A stretch of DNA of 64,000 nucleotides, from contig NC_013729.1 in assembly GCF_000024345.1 (NCBI RefSeq), positions 4,712,001 to 4,776,000 on the forward strand, written 5' to 3'. Below, piece by piece: positions 28,460 to 37,684 of the stretch. Position numbers and translations under genes: made by a program. The notes below the pieces were generated by a model. It ran no database searches. It worked only from the letters and a program-made list of their open reading frames with translations, and had not been told where the DNA came from. Numbering within the stretch: the first letter of the stretch is position 1; every line of letters starts with the position of its first letter. This stretch comes from Kribbella flavida DSM 17836 (lineage in GTDB: Bacteria > Actinomycetota > Actinomycetes > Propionibacteriales > Kribbellaceae).

Positions 28460-28999
28460 TCAGACAGTGACGAGCGCGCTCAGCGACTCGCCGGCCAGCC
28501 GCTCCCGGCCGGGCAGGAACGACAGCTCCAGCAGCACCGTGGTGCCCAGCACCTCGGCGCCGCAGCGGCGGACCAGCTTCAGGCAGGCCTCGACCGTGCC
28601 GCCGGTGGCCAGCACGTCGTCGATCACCAGCACCCGGTCCCCCGGCGCGAAGGCGTCCTGGTGCACCTCGATGGTCGCCTCGCCGTACTCCAGCGCGTAC
28701 GACTCCTCGTACGTCGGGCCCGGCAGCTTGCCCTTCTTCCGGACCGGCACGAAGCCGGCTCCCAGAGCCAGCGCGACCGGCGCGGCCAGGATGAAGCCCC
28801 GGGCCTCGATCCCGACCACCTTGTCGACCAGCGGGGCGCCGTCGTCGTCCCGGCCCGCCGCGGCCAGCGCCTCGACCACCTGGGCGAAGCCGCTGTGGTC
28901 GGCCAGCAGCGGGGTGATGTCCTTGAACACCACTCCCGCCTGCGGGTAGTCCGGGATGTCGCGGATGCCCGCCTTCAGGACCTCTTCCAGCGAACGCAT
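28460..28999 (-). CDS. apt: Adenine phosphoribosyltransferase
   Basis: A 179-residue purine-salvage enzyme converting adenine and PRPP to AMP. ATG 28997-28999 (MRSLEEVLKAGIRDIPDYPQ) is preferred to the GTG at 29005 because of ribosome-binding-site spacing (ggaaagg). Flexible-loop and catalytic regions: VVGIEARGFILAAPVALALG; PRPP-binding motif VLVIDDVLATGGTVEACLKL (residues about 120-139). It lies 22 bp after secF and upstream of relA, the standard secDF-apt-relA order. Confidence 0.96.
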   Translation of the reverse strand: MRSLEEVLKAGIRDIPDYPQAGVVFKDITPLLADHSGFAQVVEALAAAGRDDDGAPLVDKVVGIEARGFILAAPVALALGAGFVPVRKKGKLPGPTYEESYALEYGEATIEVHQDAFAPGDRVLVIDDVLATGGTVEACLKLVRRCGAEVLGTTVLLELSFLPGRERLAGESLSALVTV

Positions 29000-29021
29000 C
29001 GGCACCTTTCCGTGGACGTGG

Positions 29022-30224
29022 TCACTTGCCGCGCTTGGAGCGCGGTTTGCGGGTCGGCTGCGGCCGGCCGGCCGCGCCGGTCGACTTCACCGGACGGTTC
29101 GAGGCCACCGGCGTACCGGCGGTGACACCCTTGGACTTCGGTCGGACGTCCTGCACCCGGGTCGCACCGGCGGGCGCCGCGGTGGCACCCGTGGCGCCGG
29201 CACCGGCCAGCGCGGGGACCGGCGTACCGGCCGAGCCCGCGGTCTGGGCGCGGCGGGCCATCACCCGGCGGCGCAGCGCCTGCATGCCCGGCTCGCGCTC
29301 CTTGAAGGCGGCCAGCAGCGCCGGGGCGATGAAGACCGAGGAGTACGCGCCGATGGCGATACCGACGAACAGGGCCAGCGAGAGGTCCTTCAGCGGACCG
29401 GTACCGAGCACGACCGTGCCGACGACCAGGATCGAGCCGACCGGCATCAGCGCGATCAGCGTGGTGTTGATCGAGCGGACGACGGTCTGGTTCACGGCCA
29501 GGTTGGCCGCGTCGCTGTAGGTCTGGCGGTTCGACCCGGTGATGCCTCGGGTGTTCTCCCGGACCTTGTCGAACACCACGACGGTGTCGTACAGCGAGTA
29601 GCCGAGAATCGTCAGCACACCGATCACCGTGGCCGGGGTGACGTCGAAGCCGACCAGCGCGTAGACGCCGATCGTGATCAGCACGTCGTGCACCAGCGCG
29701 ATGATCGCGGCCATCGAGGCCTTCGGTTCCCGGAAGTAGGCCCAGATCACCAGGAAGACCAGGAACAGGAACACCACCAGGGCCCAGATCGCCTTGTTCG
29801 CGATCTGGTCGCCCCAGGAGGCGCCGATCTGGGAGTTGCTCACCTGGTTCGGCTGGACGCCGGCCTCCTGGGCGATCGCCGCGCGGACCTTGGTGATGTC
29901 GTCCTGGCTCAGCGGCCGGGTCTGCACCCGCACCTTGTCGGTGCCGATCGTGGTGACCACCGGGTCGCCCAGATCCTCGGCGTTGGTCGCCTTCACCGCG
30001 TTGGAGAAGTCGTCCACCGTGCTGTCGGTGACCTTGACGTTCGCCTGGTACTCGACGCCGCCCTTGAACTCGATGCCGAGCGCGAGGCCGCGGGCGAACA
30101 GCCCGAGCAGCGAGATCGCGACCAGCACCAGCGAGACGGTGAACCAGAGCTTGCGCTTGCCGACGAAGTCGTAGGAGATCTCACCGCGGTGCAGCTTGGC
30201 ACCGATGGTTCCGAGCTTCGACAT
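29022..30224 (-). CDS. secF: Protein translocase subunit SecF
   Basis: A 400-residue inner-membrane subunit that uses proton motive force with SecD to complete secretion. The N-terminal helix is LWFTVSLVLVAISLLGLFAR, then LALGIEFKGGVEYQANVKV and a periplasmic domain. The RND-type helices include VIGVLTILGYSLYDTVVVFD (Asp pair) and a further helix bundle to about residue 310. The long basic Ala/Gly/Pro tail (residues about 315-400, ending RPQPTRKPRSKRGK) is cytoplasmic and unusually extended. The start overlaps the secD stop by one base. Confidence 0.96.
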   Translation of the reverse strand: MSKLGTIGAKLHRGEISYDFVGKRKLWFTVSLVLVAISLLGLFARGLALGIEFKGGVEYQANVKVTDSTVDDFSNAVKATNAEDLGDPVVTTIGTDKVRVQTRPLSQDDITKVRAAIAQEAGVQPNQVSNSQIGASWGDQIANKAIWALVVFLFLVFLVIWAYFREPKASMAAIIALVHDVLITIGVYALVGFDVTPATVIGVLTILGYSLYDTVVVFDKVRENTRGITGSNRQTYSDAANLAVNQTVVRSINTTLIALMPVGSILVVGTVVLGTGPLKDLSLALFVGIAIGAYSSVFIAPALLAAFKEREPGMQALRRRVMARRAQTAGSAGTPVPALAGAGATGATAAPAGATRVQDVRPKSKGVTAGTPVASNRPVKSTGAAGRPQPTRKPRSKRGK

Positions 30225-31981
30225 CAGACCTCGCCTCCCACGGGCTTGCGCGTCGACGCCTTGACCGGGCGCTGCGACGGTTTCGTCTGACCGGGCAGCC
30301 GCTCGACACCCAGCTGCTCGGGGTCGAGGCCGGACAGCCGGTGGCCGTGGCCGAAGAAGTCGGTCCGGGCCAGCAGGGTGACCAGCGGCTTGGTGAAGAC
30401 GAAGACCACCAGCAGGTCGATCAGCGTGGTCAGGCCGAGGGTGAAGGCGAAGCCCTTCACGCCGCCGACCGCGAGCACGTAGAGCACGATCGCGGCGAGC
30501 AGCGAGATCGAGTCGGCCGCGATGATCGTGTGCTTGGCCCGGGCCCAGCCGGTCTCCACCGAGGAGCGCAGGCTGCGGCCCTCGCGGACCTCGTCGCGCA
30601 GCCGTTCGAAGTAGATGACGAACGAGTCCGCGGTGATACCGATCGCCACGATCAGGCCGGCGATCCCGGCCAGCGTCAGCGTGAAGCCCATCGTCTTGCC
30701 GAGTAGCACCACCGCCGCGTAGGTCAGCGCGGCGGCGACGGCCAGCGAGAGCACCACGACCAGGCCCAGACCGCGGTAGTACAGGAACGAGAAGACGATG
30801 ACGAGCAGCAGGCCGATCAGGCCGGCCCAGATGCCGGCCGACAGCTGGTCACCGCCCAGCTGCGGCGAGATCGTCTCGACCGAGGAGATGTCGAACGACA
30901 CCGGCAGCGCGCCGTACTTCAGCACGTTCGCCAGGTCGCGGGCCTCGGACTCGCTGAACGACCCGCTGATCTGCGCCTGCCCGCCGGGGATCGGGTTCTC
31001 GACGCTCGGCGTCGACATGGTCTCGCCGTCCAGCACGATCGCGAACAGGTTCTGGCCCTGGCCGCGCTGCGACAGCGCCGTGGTGGCCTGGAGGAACTTC
31101 TCGCCGCCCTCGTTGTTGAAGTTCAGGTTGACCTGCCACTGGAAGCCGCCCTGCGGGATGCCCGCGGAGGCGTCGGCCAGGTCGGTGCCCTTGAGGATCG
31201 CCGGGCCGAGCAGGTACTTCGTGGTCTTCTCCCGGTCGCAGGAGATCAGCGGCTTGGCCGGGTCGTCGACCGGCGCCGGCTTGTCACACGTGTACGCCGC
31301 GAACGCCTGCTGGCTGGCGGCGTCGGGCTGCCACTGCAGCGGGTCCCCGGCGTTGGCCGGCGGGGCCGACGGCGTCGCGGGCGGAGCCGCCGGGGTGCTC
31401 GGCTTGGCGGTCGGTGCCGGCGTGGGCGTCGGGGTGGCGTCGGCGAGCACGCTGCTCCAGGCGCGGCCGTTCGGCGTCGCCGTCGGGCTGGCCGGCTTGA
31501 GCGTGCTGGACGGCTTGGCGCTCGGCGTGGCCGACGGCTTCGGCGTGGTGGACGGCTTGCCGGTCGGGGTCGGCGTCGGCGTGGCCGCCGGCAGCGGCGC
31601 ACCGGCCTGGGCGTCGTAGACGACCCGGAAGTACAGCAGGGCCGTCTGGCCGACCTGCTTGATCAGACTGTCCTGACTGGCCCCCGGGACCGCCACGTTG
31701 ATGTGGCTGCCACCGGCGGTGGCGATCTCGGCCTCGCCGACGCCCGCGCCGTTCACCCGCTGCGAGATGATGTTCTTGGCCTCGGTCAGCTGCTCCGGGG
31801 TGACCGTGCCACCGCCGGCCAACGACTTGGCCGTCAGCGTGATGGTGGTGCCACCGCGCAGGTCCAGGCCGAGCTTGGGCTCCCAGGTCTTGGTCAGCCC
31901 CATGATCGCGAACAGCAGGACCAGGACGACGCCGAGCACGATCAGCAGCCGCCCCGGCCGGGAGGTCGTCGTTGTTGCCAC
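30224..31981 (-). CDS. secD: Protein translocase subunit SecD
   Basis: A 585-residue partner of SecF. The N-terminal helix (LLIVLGVVLVLLFAIMGLTK) is followed by the P1 motif LGLDLRGGTTITLTA. A low-complexity insertion rich in Pro, Thr, Ala and Lys fills about residues 125-215 (PTPTPTGKPSTTPKPSATP and similar), a periplasmic linker far longer than in Proteobacteria. The C-terminal RND helices have AGIAGLIVAIGITADSFVIYFER. Encoded between yajC and secF. Confidence 0.96.
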   Translation of the reverse strand: MATTTTSRPGRLLIVLGVVLVLLFAIMGLTKTWEPKLGLDLRGGTTITLTAKSLAGGGTVTPEQLTEAKNIISQRVNGAGVGEAEIATAGGSHINVAVPGASQDSLIKQVGQTALLYFRVVYDAQAGAPLPAATPTPTPTGKPSTTPKPSATPSAKPSSTLKPASPTATPNGRAWSSVLADATPTPTPAPTAKPSTPAAPPATPSAPPANAGDPLQWQPDAASQQAFAAYTCDKPAPVDDPAKPLISCDREKTTKYLLGPAILKGTDLADASAGIPQGGFQWQVNLNFNNEGGEKFLQATTALSQRGQGQNLFAIVLDGETMSTPSVENPIPGGQAQISGSFSESEARDLANVLKYGALPVSFDISSVETISPQLGGDQLSAGIWAGLIGLLLVIVFSFLYYRGLGLVVVLSLAVAAALTYAAVVLLGKTMGFTLTLAGIAGLIVAIGITADSFVIYFERLRDEVREGRSLRSSVETGWARAKHTIIAADSISLLAAIVLYVLAVGGVKGFAFTLGLTTLIDLLVVFVFTKPLVTLLARTDFFGHGHRLSGLDPEQLGVERLPGQTKPSQRPVKASTRKPVGGEV

Positions 31982-32064
31982 GTCAGATTCAACCTTTGCG
32001 CTTCTGGGCGCACCGCGGCGTCACAGGACGCCGCTGCGCGCCGCACGCCGATGGGACGGGAGCT

Positions 32065-32505
32065 TCAGTTCTCGGTGTGCGTCGGCGGCGTCTTCGGCTT
32101 GTCCTGCGCCTTCACGTCACCGGTCTCCGGCACGTCGACGGTGTCCCGGGGGTCGTCGGCGACCCGGTCCTCGACCGGGGCCTCGGTCACCGCGGTGGCC
32201 GGCTCGTCCTCGTCCGGGATGATCCGGCCGATGGCGGGCTTGAGGAACTGGACCAGCATGCCGTCGGACACCTCGAGGGTGACGTACTCGTCGTCGACCT
32301 CCTCGACGATGCCGACCATGCCGCTGGTGGTGACGACCTTGGTGCCGGGCGTCAGCGCGGCGACCGTGTCGGCCTGCCGCTGCCGCTGCTTGCGCTGCGT
32401 GCGGCTCATGAACCAGATCATGCCCACGATCAGGATCAGCGGCAGCAGGAGCGTGAAGCCCGAGCCACCCCCGGAGGAGGCCAGCGGTACGGCGATCAGT
32501 TCCAT
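32065..32505 (-). CDS. yajC: Preprotein translocase subunit YajC
   Basis: A 146-residue single-span membrane protein associated with SecDF. The N-terminal helix GGGSGFTLLLPLILIVGMIW is followed by the diagnostic FMSRTQRKQRQRQADTVAAL and TPGTKVVTTSGMVGIVEEVD. The acidic C-terminal tail (residues about 105-146) is variable and Pro/Asp-rich. First gene of the yajC-secD-secF-apt-relA run. The gap to secD is 83 bp. Confidence 0.95.
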   Translation of the reverse strand: MELIAVPLASSGGGSGFTLLLPLILIVGMIWFMSRTQRKQRQRQADTVAALTPGTKVVTTSGMVGIVEEVDDEYVTLEVSDGMLVQFLKPAIGRIIPDEDEPATAVTEAPVEDRVADDPRDTVDVPETGDVKAQDKPKTPPTHTEN

Positions 32506-32812
32506 CGGGACTCAGAATCCTTCATCAAGAGTACGGGGGCCCGGCACGCGCTGCGTGCGTACCACGTCGGGACGGCCTGAGGTCAGGCCATCGGGGAGTC
32601 TAACCCTGAGCGGCGGCAAGTACCTCATGACGCCGGGTCACGTTTACGTCACTCGCGCCCCGGACGCCTGGCGAGGACCACCGCGCTCACGTCGTGGACC
32701 GTGCCGCCGCACGGTCTCCCCCGGTGAACGCGCGCGATCGTCCCCGAAGTTCCCGGTGCGGATCGCCGTACGATCTTCGCCGCCGCCGGCGGCCGGACGT
32801 GGCCGCGGCCGG
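32506..32812. other. Intergenic region between ruvB and yajC, with terminator hairpin
   Basis: About 300 bp without a credible gene. It holds a perfect 8-bp hairpin, gaccgtgccgccgcacggtc (32697-32716), about 96 bp past the ruvB stop, a likely terminator of ruvCAB. The part nearest yajC should carry the promoter of the yajC-secDF operon. A possible -10 (ttagact, minus strand) lies near 32600, but I find no convincing -35. Confidence 0.6.
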
Positions 32813-33865
32813 TCACTCGTCGTCGGCGTCGAACAGCGTGTCGGCGAACGTCGCGCCCTTCGGCACCGTCAGGCCGAGATGCCGCCAGGCCGCCGGAGTC
32901 GCCACCCGGCCCCGCGGCGTGCGGGCCAGGTAGCCCGAGCGGACCAGGAACGGCTCGGCCACCTCCTCCACGGTCTCGCGTTCCTCGCCGACCGCCACCG
33001 CGAGAGTGGACAGGCCGACCGGTCCCCCGCCGAACCGGCGGCACAGGGCGTCCAGCACGGCCCGGTCCAGCCGGTCCAGGCCCATCCGGTCCACCTCGTA
33101 CAGGTCCAGTGCGGCCTTCGACAGCGCGATCGTGACGATGCCGTCGGCGCGGACCTCGGCGTAGTCGCGAACCCGGCGCAGCAGCCGGTTCGCGATCCGG
33201 GGTGTGCCGCGGGAGCGGGAGGCGATCTCGGTCGCGGCCTCCGGCGTGATGTCCACGTCCAGCAGCGCGGCCGACCGGTTGACGATCTTCTCCAGCTCGG
33301 CGGCGGCGTAGAACTCCAGGTGCCCGGTGAACCCGAACCGGTCCCGCAGCGGCCCCGGCAGCAGCCCGGCCCGGGTGGTCGCGCCGACCAGCGTGAACGG
33401 CGGGATCTCCAGCGGGATCGCGGTCGCGCCCGGTCCCTTGCCGACGATCACGTCGACCCGGAAGTCCTCCATCGCCATGTACAGCAGCTCTTCGGCCGGG
33501 CGGGACATCCGGTGGATCTCGTCGAGGAACAGCACCTCGCCCTCGCTCAGCCCGGACAGGATCGCGGCCAGGTCGCCGGCGTGCTGGATGGCCGGCCCGC
33601 TGGTCACCCGCAGCGGCGCCGACAGCTCGGCGGCGATGATCATCGCCAGCGTGGTCTTGCCCAGCCCCGGCGGGCCGGACAGCAGCACGTGGTCCGGCGC
33701 GCGCCGGCGGCCGCGGGCGGCGTGCAGCACCAGCTCGAGCTGCTCGCTGACGCGGCGCTGACCACCGAACTCGGCCAGCGTGCGCGGGCGCAGCGCCGAC
33801 TCGATCTTGCGTTCCTCCAGGTCGACCGCGTCGGCGGAGACCAGCGGCCTGACGTTCTCGTCCAT
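32813..33865 (-). CDS. ruvB: Holliday junction branch-migration helicase RuvB
   Basis: A 350-residue AAA+ motor. Walker A is LLSGPPGLGKTTLAMIIAAE (residues about 62-81), Walker B VLFLDEIHRMSRPAEELLYM, sensor 1 VGATTRAGLLPGPLRDRFGF and the arginine finger SRGTPRIANRLLRRVRDYAE. The C-terminal winged helix (GYLARTPRGRVATPAAWRHL) is complete. The start ATG is 3 bp from the ruvA stop. Last gene of the ruvC-ruvA-ruvB operon. Confidence 0.97.
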   Translation of the reverse strand: MDENVRPLVSADAVDLEERKIESALRPRTLAEFGGQRRVSEQLELVLHAARGRRRAPDHVLLSGPPGLGKTTLAMIIAAELSAPLRVTSGPAIQHAGDLAAILSGLSEGEVLFLDEIHRMSRPAEELLYMAMEDFRVDVIVGKGPGATAIPLEIPPFTLVGATTRAGLLPGPLRDRFGFTGHLEFYAAAELEKIVNRSAALLDVDITPEAATEIASRSRGTPRIANRLLRRVRDYAEVRADGIVTIALSKAALDLYEVDRMGLDRLDRAVLDALCRRFGGGPVGLSTLAVAVGEERETVEEVAEPFLVRSGYLARTPRGRVATPAAWRHLGLTVPKGATFADTLFDADDE

Positions 33866-33868
33866 CCG

Positions 33869-34468
33869 CTACGCCTTCGACAGCACGCGCAGCGCGGCCC
33901 GGAGCAGGTCCGGCACGGACGGCTCGCCCTCTGCGGCCAGCGGCGAGACCGCGACCACGGCGTCCTCGGCGTCGCGGGCGGACCAACCGAGGCCGACCAG
34001 GCCGGCCTGGACCTGGTCCTTCCAGGCCTCGGTCGCCTGCAGTGGCCGGCCGGCCACCATCTTGCTCGGCGCGCCGATCTTGTCCTTCAGCTCCAGCACG
34101 ACCCGCTGAGCGCCCTTCTTGCCGATGCCCGGCACCTTGACCAGCATCGCCAGGTCCTCGCTCGCGACGGCCTGGCGCAGCTGGTCCGGGCTGAGCACCG
34201 CGAGCGCGGCCTGGGCCAGCTTCGGCCCGACGCCGGAGGCGGTCAGCAGCAGCTCGAACAGGCTCTTCTCGTCGTCGTCGGCGAAGCCGTACAGCGTCAG
34301 CGAGTCCTCACGGACCACCATCGACGTGGCCACCCGGGCCTCCTGGCCGGGGCGCAGACCAGCCAGTGTGCCGGGGTGGCAGAATACCTGCATCCCGACG
34401 CCGCCGACCTCGATCACCGCACTGTCGACCCCGATCGCGGCCACCGGGCCACGCACGAACGCGATCAT
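33869..34468 (-). CDS. ruvA: Holliday junction DNA-binding protein RuvA
   Basis: A 199-residue protein. The N-terminal OB fold is MIAFVRGPVAAIGVDSAVIE, domain II carries helix-hairpin-helix motifs (SGVGPKLAQAALAVLSPDQL and VPGIGKKGAQRVVLELKDKI), and the C-terminal domain III (LLRAALRVLSKA) contacts RuvB. The start overlaps ruvC by 4 bp. Confidence 0.97.
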   Translation of the reverse strand: MIAFVRGPVAAIGVDSAVIEVGGVGMQVFCHPGTLAGLRPGQEARVATSMVVREDSLTLYGFADDDEKSLFELLLTASGVGPKLAQAALAVLSPDQLRQAVASEDLAMLVKVPGIGKKGAQRVVLELKDKIGAPSKMVAGRPLQATEAWKDQVQAGLVGLGWSARDAEDAVVAVSPLAAEGEPSVPDLLRAALRVLSKA

Positions 34469-35091
34469 CGCTTCCCTCCTCGTACTGCCCGCAGCTGCGC
34501 CTGGCGGATCTGCGTCGCCTGGGCCAGCGCGGCCTGAACCTTTGCCACCTGCACCTGGGACTGCGCCCGCGCCCGGGCTTCCAGCTCGGACTGCGCGGCC
34601 TCCTGCCGCCGGCTCGTGCCCGCGCCACGCCAGACGTGGCAGATCGCCAGCGCCAGCGCGTCCGCAGCGTCGGCCGGCGTCGGCCGCTCGGGCAGCTGCA
34701 GGATGCGCGTCACCATCGATGTCACCTGCTCCTTGCCGGCTCGCCCCGAACCGGTCACCGCGGCCTTGACCTCACTCGGTGTGTGCAGCGCGACCGGCAG
34801 CCCGCGCCGGGCAGCAACCACCATCGCCACACCGGACGCCTGCGCGGTGCCCATCACCGTCCGCACGTTGTGCTGCGCGAAGACCCGCTCCACCGCGACC
34901 GCGTCCGGCGCGTGCTCGGCGATCCATTGCTCGATCCCGGCCTCGATCAGGACCAGCCGCTGGGCCACGTCCAGGTCGGTCGGTGTCCGGATCACCCCGA
35001 CGGCGACCAGCTTCGGCGGCCGGCCGGGCGCACCCTCGACGATGCCGAGGCCGCACCGGGTGAGCCCCGGGTCGACGCCGAGCACGCGCAT
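34465..35091 (-). CDS. ruvC: Holliday junction resolvase RuvC
   Basis: A 208-residue RNase H-fold endonuclease. The catalytic residues are visible as Asp7 in MRVLGVDPGLTRCGLGIVEG, Glu in VAVERVFAQHNVRTVMGTAQ and the C-terminal pair DAADALALAICH. The tail after residue 160 (GAGTSRRQEAAQSELEARAR) is a charged helix longer than in E. coli. First gene of ruvCAB, overlapping ruvA by 4 bp; the cluster follows yebC and pdxT in the usual actinobacterial order, with two genes between. Confidence 0.96.
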   Translation of the reverse strand: MRVLGVDPGLTRCGLGIVEGAPGRPPKLVAVGVIRTPTDLDVAQRLVLIEAGIEQWIAEHAPDAVAVERVFAQHNVRTVMGTAQASGVAMVVAARRGLPVALHTPSEVKAAVTGSGRAGKEQVTSMVTRILQLPERPTPADAADALALAICHVWRGAGTSRRQEAAQSELEARARAQSQVQVAKVQAALAQATQIRQAQLRAVRGGKR

Positions 35092-35190
35092 GGACCACCT
35101 CCGAACGTTTGTTCGACAACCCTAAGCGGGCACCGCGGCCGGACGAAATCGACGCGCCGCCGGACGGCGAAGGCTCAGCCCACCGGTCGA

Positions 35191-36360
35191 TCAGAAGTAG
35201 TCGAGCATGTACGGCGCCGCGCCACCGAACGCCGTGTCCAGCAGCCGATCCGACGCCACCGGACCACCGGTCACCAGGCCCGCGGTGCGCAGCGCGGCCA
35301 GCGGCGTACCGGCGTACAGGGCGGCCAGTCCACGGGAGCCGAGCTGCAGCACGTCGCCGCTGCGGTCCGACGGCGTGAGCTCACCGGTGCCGTCGGCAAC
35401 GGACAGGTGCCACCGCCCGGACTGAGCCGGTACGCCGGGGTCGTCGATCAGCAGGTCGACCTCAGCCGCAGCGCCCGGCGCGAATCCGCGCGCAGCGATC
35501 GCGGCGGGAGCGTCCAGCAGCCGCAGCATCCAGCGCTGGACGTGCGCCTGCTTGTCGGCCTCGTGCTCGACCAGCAGGTGCACCGGGTCGTTCGGCGAGA
35601 GGTAGGCGTGCACGGTGCGCGCGATGGACGCGCCGGAGCCGACGGTCGCCCAGAGCGCCCGGGCGGTCGCCTCGCTGTGCGCGACGAGCTCGTCGACCTG
35701 CAGGTCACCGTCGGACCAGTTGTAGACCACGAAGCCGTCCTCGGCGAGGTAGGCGAAGTTCTCCTCGTCCTCGAGCCACTCGGCGATCTTCGACTCCGGC
35801 CAGACCAGCAGACCGCTGGCCCGGGAAGCCTCGTGCGCCGTGCCGACCAGCTCCAGGAAGCGAGCCGCGTCCTTCGCACCAGCCCGGCGCACGGCAACCT
35901 CACGACCTCCCAGCGAGCGCAGATCCGCCGCCTGGAAGGAGAAGCGGTACCGGTGACCGCCGAACTCGTAGCCGAGGTGCCGGTAGATCACCGTGGTGGC
36001 CGGGTAGAGCGCGCTGATCGGCATGCCTTTGTCGCGGCTTCGCTCCAGCACCCCTCGCATCAGCAGGCTGCCGACTCCCCGCCCCCGGTACTCCGGTGCG
36101 ACCACCACGCCGGCGATTCCGGCCATCGGCACACGCCGGCCGCCCCACCACTGCTGGAAGTCCCAGATCCGGGCCGCGGCGACCACCTCGTCGCCGGAGA
36201 CGACGCCGAGGAACCGGCCGTCGTGCACGAACTCCACCGCGTCCCGGACCCAGTCCTCCCGGGCTCCGGCGGCGAGCAGGCCGAACGAGCGGGCCCGAAC
36301 CCGCAGTACGTCGTCCAGCTGGGTCTCGGTGATGTCGACAAGGCGCAGGTCATCGGTCAC
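35191..36360 (-). CDS. Eis-type GNAT acetyltransferase with SCP2-like C-terminal domain
   Basis: A 389-residue protein with the three-part Eis layout. The N-terminal GNAT domain has GIAGVVVAPEYRGRGVGSLL (residues about 78-97) and ALYPATTVIYRHLGYEFGG. A second degenerate GNAT domain follows, then a C-terminal sterol-carrier-like domain from about residue 290. The terminal carboxylate acts as general base in Eis; here the chain ends MLDYF, a typical aromatic end. Relatives acetylate amines such as aminoglycosides and lysines; the native substrate is unknown. Monocistronic between ruvC and the DUF4442 gene. Confidence 0.88.
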   Translation of the reverse strand: MTDDLRLVDITETQLDDVLRVRARSFGLLAAGAREDWVRDAVEFVHDGRFLGVVSGDEVVAAARIWDFQQWWGGRRVPMAGIAGVVVAPEYRGRGVGSLLMRGVLERSRDKGMPISALYPATTVIYRHLGYEFGGHRYRFSFQAADLRSLGGREVAVRRAGAKDAARFLELVGTAHEASRASGLLVWPESKIAEWLEDEENFAYLAEDGFVVYNWSDGDLQVDELVAHSEATARALWATVGSGASIARTVHAYLSPNDPVHLLVEHEADKQAHVQRWMLRLLDAPAAIAARGFAPGAAAEVDLLIDDPGVPAQSGRWHLSVADGTGELTPSDRSGDVLQLGSRGLAALYAGTPLAALRTAGLVTGGPVASDRLLDTAFGGAAPYMLDYF

Positions 36361-36387
36361 ACCCCGGACCCTACGTCGCCAGGGCGA

Positions 36388-36849
36388 TCATTTCCTGTCG
36401 GTTACCCAGAGGTGGATGGTGCCCTCGACGACGACCGTGCCGTCGGCACGGGTGGCCCGGACCCGGACCGGGACGTCCGGCCCGGCGGTCCAGTCGGCCG
36501 GGTCGGTCTCGGCGCTGCAGGTCAGGTCCGAAGTGGACTTGGCCAGGTACGCGACGTCCATGCCCTTGGGCAGCCAGCGCTTGCCGGCCGGCACGGTCGC
36601 CTCGGCGAGCGCGCCCATCGCCGCCTCCAGCCCGTTGCAGACCGCGATCGCGTGCACGGTGCCGATGTGGTTCTGCACCGCGCGCCGCTTGGGCAGCACC
36701 AGCGCGGCGTAGTTCGGGCTGACCTGCACGAACCGCGGCCGAACCGACCGGAAGTACGGCGCCCGGCGGGTGAAGGCGTAGGAGAACGCCCTCGTCCCGC
36801 CCGGCAACGTCCGGAACTTCTGCCACATCGCCAGCACCTGGGTCGCCAT
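36388..36849 (-). CDS. DUF4442 hotdog-fold thioesterase-like protein
   Basis: A 153-residue protein with the hotdog/PaaI-like pattern: VSPNYAALVLPKRRAVQNHI, then GTVHAIAVCNGLEAAMGALA (the helix of the hotdog) and later strands MDVAYLAKSTSDLTCSAE and VVVEGTIHLWVTDRK. The N and H of QNHIGTVHAIAVCN are the usual active-site region. This matches DUF4442 proteins, probable acyl-CoA thioesterases. It sits between eis-like and yebC genes on the same strand. Confidence 0.85.
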   Translation of the reverse strand: MATQVLAMWQKFRTLPGGTRAFSYAFTRRAPYFRSVRPRFVQVSPNYAALVLPKRRAVQNHIGTVHAIAVCNGLEAAMGALAEATVPAGKRWLPKGMDVAYLAKSTSDLTCSAETDPADWTAGPDVPVRVRATRADGTVVVEGTIHLWVTDRK

Positions 36850-36890
36850 AGCGAGATGTTACCCGCAAGTACGGCGGCGGGCAGCGCGGG

Positions 36891-37652
36891 TCAGCCGACC
36901 TGCGCCATCACCTCGTCGGAGACGTCGAAGTTGGCGTAGACGTTCTGCACGTCGTCGCTGTCCTCGAGGGCGTCGATCAGCCGGAAGATCTTGTTCGCGC
37001 CCTCGGCGTCCAGCTCGACCGTCATCGACGGCACGAACGAGGCGTCGGCCGACTCGTAGTCGATGCCGGCCTCCTGCAGCGCGGTCCGGACCTTGACCAG
37101 GTCGCTCGCCTCGCTGATCACCTCGAACGACTCCCCCAGGTCGTTGACCTCGTCGGCGCCGGCCTCGAGCACGGCCTCCATCAGGTCGTCCTCGGTCAGC
37201 GTCCGGCCGTCCTGCTCCTTGGAGAGCACGATGACGCCCTTGCGGTTGAACAGGTAGGCGACGCTGTTCGGGTCGGCCAGCGACCCGCCGTTGCGGCTCA
37301 TCGCGGTCCGGACGTCGGCCGCGGCCCGGTTCCGGTTGTCGGTCAGGCACTCGATCAGCATCGCGACGCCGTTCGGCCCGTAGCCCTCGTAGGTGATCGA
37401 CTGCCAGTCCGCGCCGCCGGCCTCGGCACCGGAGCCGCGCTTGACCGCGCGCTCGATGTTGTCGTTCGGGACCGAGGACTTCTTCGCCTTCTGGACCGCG
37501 TCGTACAGGGTGGGGTTGCCCGCGAGGTCACCGCCGCCGGTGCGGGCGGCCACCTCGATGTTCTTGATCAGCTTCGCGAAGAGCTTGGCGCGCCTCGAGT
37601 CGATGACCGCTTTCTTGTGCTTGGTGGTGGCCCATTTGGAGTGGCCTGACAT
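36891..37652 (-). CDS. yebC: YebC/PmpR family protein
   Basis: A 253-residue protein, the standard family length. The N-terminal signature MSGHSKWATTKHKKAVIDSR is followed by the fold-defining PTLYDAVQKAKKSSVPNDNI, YEGYGPNGVAMLIECLTDNR and the C-terminal MTVELDAEGANKIFRLIDAL. Members were described as transcriptional regulators and some assist translation of difficult peptides. It is 32 bp downstream of pdxT on the same strand, the expected pdxT-yebC order. Confidence 0.95.
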   Translation of the reverse strand: MSGHSKWATTKHKKAVIDSRRAKLFAKLIKNIEVAARTGGGDLAGNPTLYDAVQKAKKSSVPNDNIERAVKRGSGAEAGGADWQSITYEGYGPNGVAMLIECLTDNRNRAAADVRTAMSRNGGSLADPNSVAYLFNRKGVIVLSKEQDGRTLTEDDLMEAVLEAGADEVNDLGESFEVISEASDLVKVRTALQEAGIDYESADASFVPSMTVELDAEGANKIFRLIDALEDSDDVQNVYANFDVSDEVMAQVG

Positions 37653-37684
37653 CGCGAACCCAACCCTTCTACCGCCGAACTGAC

